15,067 bases of DNA from Larix sibirica (lineage: Eukaryota; Streptophyta; Pinopsida; Pinales; Pinaceae), in assembly GCA_004151065.3 (NCBI GenBank), contig NWUY0300010085.1:116435-131501 (forward strand), read 5' to 3'. Positions within the stretch are counted from its first letter, which is position 1, and every line of letters starts with the position of its first letter. This document shows, in pieces, positions 7,741 through 15,067 of the stretch. Made by a program: the position numbers and the translations under genes. Under the pieces are notes generated by a model. The model was not told the DNA's origin and made no database searches. It saw nothing but the letters and a program-made list of their open reading frames with translations.

Positions 7741-8597
7741 GTATGGCTAATTGAATTAGGTGCTTCTTATCATATGACTCCTTAGAGGGAGTGGTTTGAT
7801 GAATATGATAAGTATAATGGATGTGATGTTTTCTTAGGAGATGACTCGACAACCATATTCACAGGATGTGGAAGAGTTAAGTTATTGCTCAAGGATGAAA
7901 GGATTAGAACTTTCATTTGGGTTTTGCGCATTTCATACTTGGCTAGAAACTTGATGTCCATCTCCATCAGTAAGATGAGTGATGCATGCATACATACTAT
8001 GTTTGGAAAAGAAACATACAAAATGGTTCAAGGAGCAATGGTCTTGATGAGGGGGGTCCAAAATGGAACTCTATACAAGCTGTTGGGAATCACTATCACT
8101 GATATGTGTAATAGTTTCGTTGTTCATGAGGATAGAAATAAAGAAGACATAACCCCCATTGTCTGTGCAGAAAAGACAATTCTATGGCATCAAAGACTAG
8201 GACATATTGGAGAGAAGGGTCTTCAATCATTACATGGTAAAGGTATGGTTGAAGGTATGTCTGATTGCACATTAAATTTCGATTTCTATGAAAGGTAAAC
8301 ATAATTGAGTAAAATTTGTATTTGGTGCTACAAGATTAAAGGTGATCTTAGAGTTAATACACAGTGATGTGTTTGGACCTGCGCATGTTCCATCACTAGT
8401 TAAATCTACATATTATGTTTCATTCATAAACGAGTTCTCATGAAACACATGGATTTATTTCTTCCGAACTAAAGTTGAGGTCTTTGATTAATTTAAAGAG
8501 TTTAAGGCTCTTGTAGAGAATTCGACAGAGAAGAAAATAAAGGTGTTGAGGATAGATAATGGTGGTGTTGAGGATAGATAATGGTGGAGAGTTGTGT
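7741..8597 (+). pseudogene. pol: Copia copy 1 protease and N-terminal integrase, truncated
   Basis: The aspartic protease motif normally WLIDSGASxHMTP reads WLIELGASYHMTP at 7744-7782, so the catalytic Asp is Glu (7753-7755) and the Ser is Leu. A long open run (7885-8298) covers the rest of protease, the linker and the integrase zinc region, with the HxxxH pair in LWHQRLGHIGEKG at about 8182-8216. The expected CxxC that follows is lost: the first Cys is Tyr (FDFYE) and the second falls in a small deletion. The core frame resumes as LELIHSDVFGP (first catalytic Asp 8366-8368), KSTYYVSFINEFS, FKEFKALVENSTEKKIKVL and RIDNGG (second Asp 8555-8557), with internal TGA and TAA stops. The third catalytic residue, Glu, is beyond the break. 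Confidence 0.85.
8542..8585 (+). repeat. Exact 22-bp tandem duplication in integrase
   Basis: GGTGTTGAGGATAGATAATGGT at 8542-8563 is repeated exactly at 8564-8585. The unit is not a multiple of three, so it shifts the integrase frame directly after the second catalytic Asp. Copy 2 has only one unit at the same site. It lies 12 bases from the N at 8598. Confidence 0.95.
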
Positions 8598-8598
8598 N
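8598..8598. other. Single N at sequence discontinuity
   Basis: Integrase similarity (…GGELC) stops at this base. Copy 2 continues at the same point with GNEFKEFCKK, whereas the DNA here becomes unrelated. It may mark an assembly join or the edge of an insertion or deletion. Confidence 0.6.
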
Positions 8599-9480
8599 TT
8601 TATATTATTTATCCTTTTCTTATCCATCTTGTACCTCTAGCGATAAAGGGATTCTTTGGGCCGTCCATCATGCATGATCGATCTGGTACCGTCGATCTCT
8701 TTCCATGCTTAGCCTCACAGCCTTCCGTAGTTTCCATCCTTTCACTTGTTTCCTTCCTCGCACCTTCAATCTGCGAATCTAGTGGTGACCGTTGCTCTGG
8801 GCCTAACCTGCATCTCAGCCATCCAAAGGTGTGGCTCCCACCAAGGTTTGCAGATTTGGAAAGTGTCAACAATCCACGCATGTTAAATCTACGAACTGCA
8901 CATTTGTCGTCGATTCCTTTCCCCTCCATATCTGCACCATCGAAAGATGCGGTCCCTACCAAAACTTCGCAGATCTGAAAAGTTTGGTACCCCACACATG
9001 TCTAATCACCAAAGTACTTGTCGTCCATAGATCTGTCCTTATGCCCGTTGATCCGATTTCCAACTTGCCCGTGGGCTAGAAACACTCTGCCCACGCTTAA
9101 ACCCCCCATTCTTAATTTCGTGAACAGCACTCGGGGTCGTCGATCTTCATCGCCATAGATCTACTCCGTCCATTTATGCCCCCATATAACCTTGAGCGGG
9201 TTTTCACAATCCATTTTCATTGCAATGTTAAAACTTAGGATTATTGAGCATTTTCATCCTGAACTTAGGAATAAACGTTCCGAGCTCCTATTTGCAGCCT
9301 CTAGGTCGCATATCTTGAAAAACTAGGACTTTATCCATCGCTTTCAGGGCTCTAAACCCTTCCAAATCTTCAAACCAAAACTGGTGCTAACAAGTATGAA
9401 GAGGACTAGTGGATCATTCAACACTACTTCTAGTAGAAGCAAGGGTAGAGTGTGCAAGAATACACTACCAAGTTTTAAAA
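8599..9480. other. Unassigned GC-richer segment
   Basis: Composition is markedly less AT-rich than the rest of the window. It contains the 116-bp tandem repeat described separately and a short AACTTAGGA repeat near 9231 and 9273. A 128-codon open frame on the minus strand (8609-8995) crosses the tandem repeat, has no recognisable domain and is probably chance in GC-richer DNA. Because it precedes the gypsy relic, it could be the LTR or leader of that element, but I find no clear LTR end or primer-binding site. Confidence 0.35.
8811..9042. repeat. Diverged 116-bp tandem repeat
   Basis: Units at 8811-8926 and 8927-9042 align through CATCTCAGCCATCCAAAGGTG / CATATCTGCACCATCGAAAGATG, then CC.ACCAA, TT.GCAGAT.TG.AAAGT, CCA..CATGT.TAAATC and TTGTCGTC. 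Divergence is considerable, so the duplication is old. Confidence 0.7.
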
Positions 9481-9639
9481 AATGGTCATTATGTTGGGTA
9501 TATATTCCAAGAACCTAGATGTACTCCTCAAGTATTTGGGTGTTTTATATAGTCATTATATAGGTAAGTGATGTTTTTCATACCTAGGAGCGTTGATGGG
9601 GCATGTGTGCAGGCACAATATACAGAGAATATGGATAGT

Positions 9640-9863
9640 CTAAAGGAAAAATAAGCAGGTCCAAGTAGAAATACCACCAAGATGTTTCCAAGGAGGCAAA
9701 GCAGAACTGGAAAGGAAAAGGATTCAAACAACCAATACATCCATTGTGATATCGATGGTCACACTACAGTTAAGTGATGGAATCTACATCTTGATTTTAA
9801 TCCAAAGAACTGCAAGAAGGATGCCAAGAAGGAGAACATGCTAGCCATGGATTCAATCTATTA
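9640..9863 (+). pseudogene. gag: Gypsy gag nucleocapsid fragment
   Basis: A basic segment (GKGFKQP-type, around 9715) leads into a knuckle reading Y-I-H-C-D-I-D-G-H-T-T-V-K-stop-W at about 9735-9780, followed by NLHLDFNPKNCKKDAKKENM. The family pattern is CxxCxxxGHxxxxCW then KLHPELxPK. Here the first Cys is Tyr and the fourth Cys is TGA, while the second Cys and the His remain. The protein would have packaged element RNA; it is now non-functional. Confidence 0.7.
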
Positions 9864-10004
9864 GGTGGAGAGAAGATCAAATGTAGATGAAAATATTGTT
9901 TTAACTACATTGTAGAAGGAAGTGAACCTAAGTAGCATTCATCCAAAGGAAGAGAAGGAGATGACTAAACTCTTCCATATTAAAATCTAGCTTTAGAGAC
10001 AAAG

Positions 10005-10440
10005 GTGGATGCTCTATTTGATTTTGTTTCATAGACCAACCTCATAACAGAAATCTAGTCAACAAGTTTGGATTGGAAGTTCATGACCATCCTCACCCTT
10101 ATCCATTGAGGTAGGTAAAAAAGGATTGAGAGATCAATGTCACTAATAAATATAAGATCAAGTTTGTTATAAGTGCAAGTTATATTGATGAAGTGGAGGT
10201 AGATTTAGTACCACCTAAGGTGTGTGGTGTAGTTTTTGGAAACCCTACATGTACATTAGGGATGCAATACACATTGGGAGATAATACTGATACTGCTTGA
10301 TCAAGGATGGGAAATCCTTGATTATCATTGTACAATGAGGTAAATCCAATATCTATCTCATAGGAGCTAACCAAGCAAGAATTCATCAACTATGGTAGGA
10401 AGTTTATATTACTCTTCTTAAGAGAGAAACAATCAGGAGA
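10005..10440 (+). pseudogene. pol: Gypsy aspartic protease, inactivated
   Basis: The active-site region reads VDALFDFVS-stop-TNLI around 10005-10043. The family form is D-S-G-S-Q-xNLI, so the Asp (10020-10022) survives but Ser-Gly has become Phe-Val and Gln has become TAG. After a one-base shift the conserved body follows: NLVNKFGLEVHDHPHPYPL, KYKIKFVISASYIDEVEVDL and VPPKVCGVVFGNP. This HPHPYPL...DEVE-DVVP-CGVVxGxP signature is characteristic of plant Ty3/gypsy elements. The tail continues to KFILLFLREKQ near 10430. Two stops interrupt the body. Confidence 0.8.
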
Positions 10441-10524
10441 TGAATCAATCAAAGTAAAGGTATGTATAGAGGGATGTAATAAAGGGAAAAAAACATCAGT
10501 GGGAGGATATTTTTCAAGCATATA

Positions 10525-10835
10525 GAGTAGTTTTCTAGTAGTCTAGGGGTTACCACCCAAGAAGGAAGTAGACCAAGAGATATAGTTATTTCCCAACTCC
10601 CCATGCCAAACATTGGGTTGTACAAACAATCCATATTAGAAGCAGATGAAGTGAAAAAGCAAGTGCATCAGTAGTTGGATCATAGAGTAATTTGACCAAG
10701 CACCTCATCTTATGGTTCACATATCATTATAGTACCCAAGAAGGATGGGACTTGGAGAATGTGTATCAACTAAAGAGATTTGAATATTGTCAACCTCGAG
10801 AATTTAGACCTATTGGATGTGTGTTGTAGTCTTTG
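10525..10835 (+). pseudogene. pol: Gypsy reverse transcriptase N-terminal fragment
   Basis: Recognised by GLPPKKEVDQEI, then PNIGLYKQSILEADEVKKQ, an Arg-to-stop PSTSSYGSH and the RT block IIIVPKKDGTWRMCIN (about 10725-10770). The next motif, normally [23 protein letters not shown], is reduced to RDLNIVNLEN followed by LDLLD (10771-10814), so about seven residues around YPLPRI appear deleted. The catalytic FxDxxSGYHQ and YxDD motifs are not present. Sequence similarity fades by about 10835 and the copia LTR follows. Confidence 0.85.
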
Positions 10836-10865
10836 CAGGTTCCTAGAGAAAGAGGGGTTTGGGGG

Positions 10866-11240
10866 TGTTGATCAACCCCCCAACTAAGGGGGCGAGCCCC
10901 TCGATGCAGGAAAAAATTAGGTATTCTTTTGGTCCATTTTGAGTTGTTTTTGGCCCATGGTTTTGTGCCCCATTGTAAACTAATTCCGGACAAAGAATTG
11001 GGGTTGTAATCTAATTTGGCTTAATGGATTAGGGTTTCGGATGCTATAATATTGTATTGTAAACAAAAATATAATGCAATGATATAGAGAATCAAGAAAC
11101 TCTCAGGAAAGTTGGTTTTCTCAGTTTTGGGTTTCCAAGGTAAATCTCTATGTAATGTGTGTGTAAGACATTGTTAATTGTTGTGTTTTAAATTATGTTT
11201 GGTATTGTTTTTATTTACACAGATTTATCAAAGTTAGTCA
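10866..11240 (+). repeat. 5' LTR of copia copy 2 (about 375 bp)
   Basis: The right end is well placed: GTTAGTCA at 11240, two bases before the primer-binding site. The left end is inferred from TGTTGATCAACC at 10866, which starts TGTTG like copy 1 and contains a 10-bp palindrome GTTGATCAAC (10867-10876). U5 sequence from about 11045 matches copy 1 (ATATTGTATTGTAA, GTTGGTTTTCTCAG, TAAATCTCTATGTAATGTG). A TATAAT at 11045-11050 may be the promoter TATA. The U3 part shows no match to copy 1. Confidence 0.6.
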
Positions 11241-11242
11241 TC

Positions 11243-11254
11243 TATTATCAGAGT
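11243..11254 (+). promoter_or_regulatory. Primer-binding site of copia copy 2
   Basis: TATTATCAGAGT matches TGGTATCAGAGC at 9 of 12 positions, including the uninterrupted TATCAGAG core, and is followed by GAGGTTA, as usual for plant copia elements. Confidence 0.7.
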
Positions 11255-11387
11255 GAGGTTATTAGCTTCAGGGGGATGTCTTTGTTGCTAGGGTTTAGGT
11301 AATCCTCTGAAGAGCAAGGGTATCTTGGGTCTGCAATAAACTTGTGTTGGAGTGGGAGATTTGTGCAGTGAATTTTGAGTGAATAAA

Positions 11388-12210
11388 ATGGTGAGTAGTT
11401 TAAGAATAGAAATCAAGAATTTTAATGGCTAGATCTTCAATTTATGGAATCTGAAGATGGAAGATCTTCTTGTATACAAACATCAATATATTGTTGTGGA
11501 TCCAAGTACAAATCCACTAGTATGTAAAAATAAGATTGGGAAAAGATGGAGAGAAAAATGAGAAGCGTGATTCAACTCTTCCTCTTAGATTCAATGGTGT
11601 TGAACGTTTTGGAGAAGACACTGCAAAGAATCCATGGGATAAGAATGATAATTTGTATCAGTCAAATCCTTTGGTAAACATCTTATTTCTTTGAATTAGA
11701 AGTTGTTTCATATTAGTATGGATAATGGTGACACCATGGCAGATCATTTAATTGTCTTTAATACTCTGGTAAGTCAATTGTCCTTCCCTCATATTAAGAT
11801 GGGGGAAGAAGATACGTGTATTAAATTTACTATGTTCTTTGTTATACTCTTGGGGTAATCTGGTTGTTGCAATTGGAAGTGCCACTCAATCCTTTTTATC
11901 AGAGAAAATGGGGAGAATATACATGGAGGGTGTGACCAAGGATGTTTTATCTATGAAAGGTCATTCCCAAGAGATAGAAAATAGGTCGTATGGGGGTAGA
12001 TATTAGTCTATAGGTCGATTTGTATCTCTGATACTATTTCAAAAGAAATGTCAGAAATGTGGGAAAGTTGGGAATTATAAGAAAGATTGCATATCTAAGA
12101 GTCTTGATAAAGGTAAGGGATTTGAAGATGCCCATTCCACAAAAACTAAACCCTCTACAAATGAAGGAGATGATGTTTACTTGGCATCTATGGGTACACA
12201 TGCAAATCAT
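11388..12210 (+). pseudogene. gag: Copia copy 2 gag, inactivated
   Basis: ATG 11388 opens MVSSLRIEIKNFNG, aligned residue for residue with copy 1, and TAG 11430-11432 falls at the same codon 15. After it the frame gives LWNLKMEDLLVY, DWEKMERKMRSV and MVLNV, then needs several frame changes to follow SNPLVN, MDNGDTMADHL and SWGNLVVAIGSA. In copy 2 the codon equivalent to the copy 1 TAG at 7161 is still CAG (11659-11661). The zinc knuckle at 12049-12090 reads C-Q-K-C-G-K-V-G-N-Y-K-K-D-C: the His ligand has become Asn (CAT to AAT), so zinc binding would be lost even if the protein were made. Confidence 0.85.
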
Positions 12211-13362
12211 GATGTATGGTTGATTGAATCGGGTGCTTCATTTCATATGACTCCTCACATAGACTGGTTTTGTGAATATGAAAAAAGAATGGAGGTGATG
12301 TTTCTTAGGAGATGACATGACAACCAAAATCATAGGACATGGAAGGTTCAAGTTGATGCTCAAAGATGGAAGGTTTAGAAATTTCCTAGCATTTTGCACA
12401 TTCTAAATCTAACTAGAAACATGATATATGTAGGAGAGATTGGTGATATAGGTGTGCATGTTGTATTTGAAAAGGACACATGCAAGATGATTTAAGGAAC
12501 AATGGTGTTGGTGGAGGGAGTTCAGATTGGAAATCTATACAAGTTGTTGGGAATCTCTTTCAATGATTGATGTAACGGTTCTAGTATTCCTAAGGATAGC
12601 AATGCAGAAGATAGGACATGTATTATCCCCATGAACAAGACATCTCTATGGAATCAATGGTTGGGACATATTGGAGAGAAGGGCCTTTGATAACTACATG
12701 GTAAAGGTATGGTTGAAGGTACGTTTGATTTCTCATTATATTTTGATTTCTATGAACATTTGCATATATGGTAAACAAAACTAGGTGAGATTCCCATTTG
12801 ATGCTACAAGAGAGAAAGAAATCTTGGAGTTAATAAACAATTATGTGTTTAGACATATTCCCTTTCCATCAGTAGGTAAATCGATGTATTATGTTTCACT
12901 CATTGATGATTTCTTGAGGGACACATGGGTCTACTTCCTCCATAAGAAATCTACGATTTTCAGTAAATTTAAAGAGTTTAAAGCTCTTGTAGAAAATTAG
13001 GCAAAGAAGAAAATAAAGGTGTTGAGGATGAATAATAATGGAGAGTTGTGTGGAAATGAATTCAAGGAATTCTGTAAGAAGTGAAGAATAGAAAGACAAA
13101 ATACTACTCCATACACATCTCAACTTAATGGAGTGCATAAATAATGAATAGGACTTTGCTGGAAAAGGAAAGGAGCATGCTTAGTGGTGCCGATATAGGA
13201 TAGGAATTCTAGGTAGAGGAAATGGATACTGCATGTTACTTGGTAAATTGATCACCCACATTAGCATTAGTTGACAAAACTCTACACGAGGCATGGAATG
13301 GCAAGAAACCCTCTCTTAAATAGTTGAGAGTTTTGGGTGTGATGGTTATTGTCGTTCATAAT
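12211..13362 (+). pseudogene. pol: Copia copy 2 protease and integrase, truncated
   Basis: The protease motif reads WLIESGASFHMTP at 12217-12255, with Glu (12226-12228) in place of the catalytic Asp, as in copy 1. Integrase zinc region: the first His of HxxxH is Asn (LWNQWLGHIGEKG), and FDFYEH again shows Tyr for the first Cys. The core, best seen in the open run 12785-13000, has LELINNYVF where HSD is expected, KSMYYVSLIDDFLRDTWVYFL and FKEFKALVEN. The second catalytic Asp is Asn (RMNNNGELCGNEFKEFC, 13031-13033), and the Glu region after TPYTSQLNGV is frameshifted. Similarity goes on through MNRTLLEKERSMLSGA and NGKKPSLK to about 13362. Confidence 0.85.
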
Positions 13363-14193
13363 TAAATCCTATGACTAGGGAAAGATCACCAACGTACTAA
13401 TTAAGATGAGACTGACCTAAATGACTCAGTTTACAGGAAAACTAGATTCTCAATCATGAATTAAACCACATAGAAACTCTAATAAGTAAATCTAAGCTAG
13501 AGAAGAGATTAGGAAGAAGAGAGATATGTACCTTTTTCGAAGGTTGTCCTAGTTTCTCCTTTGCCTCTTTCTAGATCTGCTCCTTATTTCCCAAATCCAA
13601 CCTACAAAACCAACAAAGCCCACCCTCCTTAATCCATTTTGACCATAATAAAGAATGACAACAACTTGAAATATGAAAAGAACACTAGCTATCTAATCAA
13701 TTCCAACATAAATAATGAAAAATTATTTAAGTCAAACATCAATCATAAGAGACACATGATTGGGGGAGGCAAAGATGTCAAATCTCAATTATGAGAATGA
13801 AATAAGTACAAGCTATACCTCCTTAATGCTCATAAGCTTATTGAAACTGGAGATCCAATCTCTCTGCTTTTGCACTCCAACGATCCCACTCCAATCCACT
13901 GGATGTATACAAGGGTTGAAGTTACTGAAGGGTAGCAACTTCGATACTTGGGGATATAAGGGTCAACAATAGGGGTTACTGATGGATAGGGATGAAGGGT
14001 GTGTGAGTGATTACTCTAGCATTACTGTATTATATTGGGTGTCCCCTCTTGGTTCATATCATTTCCTTTTTATGTTTGAAGGAAATAGTTGGAAATGGTT
14101 ACCAAGTGGTTCAGGGAGTTGCAACCGAGCAAATGGTTTGAAGAAATTTCATAACTCCCAATTTTCAAATTTATATTTATATTTTTGGAATTA
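13363..14193. other. Unassigned sequence downstream of copia copy 2
   Basis: I find no copia reverse transcriptase, RNase H or LTR similarity in any frame, and no gypsy continuation. Base composition is intermediate. Short open frames at 13760-14212 have no recognisable content. Confidence 0.45.
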
Positions 14194-14351
14194 TTGGGAA
14201 TTCGTGCCCTGACCAAAGGCAACATGCGAATGATTTGATCCTGATAGTGTGCAAGATGCAAATGGGAAGTTTTTGAGTATTCGTGCCTTGGTCAAGGGAA
14301 ATGTGTGAATGATTCACGCCTTGATAGTGTGCAAGGTGTACATATGCGATT
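14194..14351. repeat. 79-bp tandem repeat
   Basis: Two units with an offset of 79 share ATTCGTGCC (14200 and 14279), CAAGG, a GAATGATT-type block, CTTGATAGTGTGCAAG and a GCGA-type end. Overlapping open frames here on both strands arise from this duplication. Confidence 0.75.
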
Positions 14352-14762
14352 TTTTGGTTGCAACTTCTCAATATGTAGGGAAGGGTGTTTGGATCTCACT
14401 CTGAATGATTAGGGATCAAATAATGGGATCTTCCATCCATAAGTTTCCTTTTTGTGAGTGATCAATGACACTTTGAGTGTCATCTTTTGAACTGTCGTCA
14501 CAGACAAATAAGTGCCGATTTGATTTATAACAAATGCCCCCTAATATGTGAGGTTAGAAGGGAACTTGATGGCCGAAATAAATTATAATAACAAGTGGAG
14601 CGGGATATAGAGTAGGAAAGGTCGAGATTCCAAGACCCTCAACTCCAAAAAAGTACTTGAAACAAAGAACAAGGTGTCATGCATTCTTTTCCCTACTTAA
14701 ATTATGATAGACATGGACGCCAATTTGTATACACTGCGGATCCATGACATATAAATGATGTA
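14352..14762. other. Unassigned sequence
   Basis: Nothing recognisable. A short direct repeat CACTTTGAGTGTCA-like motif near 14470 and a purine-rich segment around 14600-14650 are the only local features. Confidence 0.35.
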
Positions 14763-14904
14763 GTGATCAGGGCCATGGAAGAATATACAATGTATCTATG
14801 TGATATATATTGGATCATGGCCACAAATATGATACACAATGGATCCATACCAATCAGGAGATCATAGCCACAAATAGATACACAATGGATCTATGTCTCA
14901 CCAT
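14763..14904. repeat. Three-unit degenerate repeat, about 48 bp
   Basis: Units starting near 14763, 14812 and 14859 share GATCA-GGCCA, then a GATACACAATGGATC-ATG core (GGATCATGGCCACAAATATG and AGATCATAGCCACAAATAG). The second and third units are close, the first is diverged. A related TGCGGATCCATGACATAT sits just upstream, at about 14737. Confidence 0.7.
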
Positions 14905-15067
14905 GCATCACGAGAACAATAAGAAAACTGAGATGAGTAATGGTTCTCCTAATGGTACCAATGTCATATGATGTGTGGTACATCTTGTGCAACTCAGGAA
15001 ATAACAAAATGTGGGGATGCTATTGTTGGCCCAAGGTATTCCATCCAAACCACTGAGAGGTACGAAT
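14905..15067. other. Unassigned right edge
   Basis: No recognisable gene or repeat is seen up to the end of the window. Confidence 0.3.

Larger units (their letters stand above)
6550..8597 (+). mobile_element. Ty1/copia retrotransposon copy 1, 5' portion
   Basis: This is the left part of a decayed copia element in the order LTR, primer-binding site, gag with CCHC knuckle, protease, integrase, which is the copia gene order (integrase before reverse transcriptase). The reading frame shows multiple stops and at least three frame changes. Homology ends at a single N (8598) inside the integrase core; reverse transcriptase, RNase H and the 3' LTR are absent. A second member of the same family lies at 10866-13362 and is collinear over the whole length. 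Confidence 0.85.
9640..10835 (+). mobile_element. Ty3/gypsy retrotransposon relic (gag end to start of RT)
   Basis: Translation in shifting plus-strand frames gives, in order, a gag zinc knuckle, an aspartic protease and the first conserved block of reverse transcriptase, a gypsy-type gag-pol core. The relic is much more decayed than the copia copies, with stops every few tens of codons. No LTR is identifiable, and the copia copy 2 LTR begins directly after it, suggesting that copy 2 inserted into this element or that a deletion joined the two. Confidence 0.8.
10866..13362 (+). mobile_element. Ty1/copia retrotransposon copy 2, 5' portion
   Basis: A second element of the same family as 6550-8597, same strand, with LTR, primer-binding site, gag, protease and integrase in the same order and spacing (gag start to second integrase Asp codon: 1667 versus 1643 bases). 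It reaches about 300 bases further into integrase than copy 1, then breaks into unrelated DNA near 13362. Reverse transcriptase, RNase H and the 3' LTR are absent. Confidence 0.85.

Noticed and set aside
7782-8302. Minus-strand open frames opposite copia protease and integrase
   Set aside because: Shadows of the recognisable plus-strand copia frame.
8559-8978. 139-codon plus-strand open frame
   Set aside because: It starts inside the duplicated integrase segment, crosses the N and goes on in unrelated DNA. Only the first dozen residues are integrase, so it is a chimera.
8609-8995. 128-codon minus-strand open frame in the GC-rich island
   Set aside because: No domain is recognised and it overlaps the 116-bp tandem repeat. 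GC-richer DNA favours long chance frames.
13760-14371. Several short open frames on both strands
   Set aside because: No recognisable content; the minus-strand pair follows the 79-bp repeat.
13363-15067. Possible 3' half of copia copy 2 (RT, RNase H, LTR)
   Set aside because: No such motifs were seen on either strand, and no match to the U5 blocks of the two 5' LTRs.
1-15067. tRNA, rRNA, CRISPR or bacterial operon signals
   Set aside because: None found: no cloverleaf-like A/B boxes, no regularly spaced short repeats with unique spacers, and no ribosome-binding-site-linked gene series.

Overview
The window looks like repeat-dominated nuclear DNA from a land plant with a large genome. A gymnosperm (conifer-like) source is my inference, from several heavily decayed LTR retrotransposons, long AT-rich spacers full of small tandem duplications, and the absence of any intact gene. 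The recognisable protein relics are all of plant Ty1/copia or Ty3/gypsy type. I see no bacterial or organellar gene organisation, no rRNA, tRNA or CRISPR array, and no open reading frame that looks functional.

Layout: (1) 1-1740 has balanced base composition and holds a series of short coding-like stretches (122-310, 366-602, 754-918, 1116-1548), a TATAAATA box at 963-970, an 85-bp tandem repeat and an AT microsatellite at 1549-1616. I cannot assign these proteins to a family. (2) 1741-6549 is AT-rich spacer with no recognisable gene. It is built from duplications: 121-bp, 53-bp, 73-bp, 34-bp and 241-bp direct repeats, a four-block B-A-A-B arrangement at 2850-3699, and a degenerate array near 5001-5392. 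(3) 6550-8597 is the 5' part of a Ty1/copia element (copy 1): LTR, tRNA-Met type primer-binding site, gag with zinc knuckle, protease and part of integrase. It stops at a single N (8598). (4) 8599-9480 is relatively GC-rich sequence of unknown origin with a 116-bp tandem repeat. (5) About 9640-10835 is a Ty3/gypsy relic with gag zinc knuckle, protease and the beginning of reverse transcriptase. (6) 10866-13362 is a second member of the same copia family (copy 2), again LTR to integrase only. (7) 13363-15067 is unassigned, with two small tandem arrays (14194-14351 and 14763-14904).

No element can work. Every reading frame is broken by stops and frameshifts, and neither copia copy shows reverse transcriptase, RNase H or a 3' LTR here. 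The best observation is that the two copia copies share the same defects: an in-frame TAG at gag codon 15, protease catalytic Asp changed to Glu, and the first Cys of the integrase CxxC changed to Tyr. This suggests descent from an already defective, trans-mobilised source. The unassigned relic in the first 1.6 kb is the best candidate for something not yet described. I did not find convincing evidence of a new biological system.
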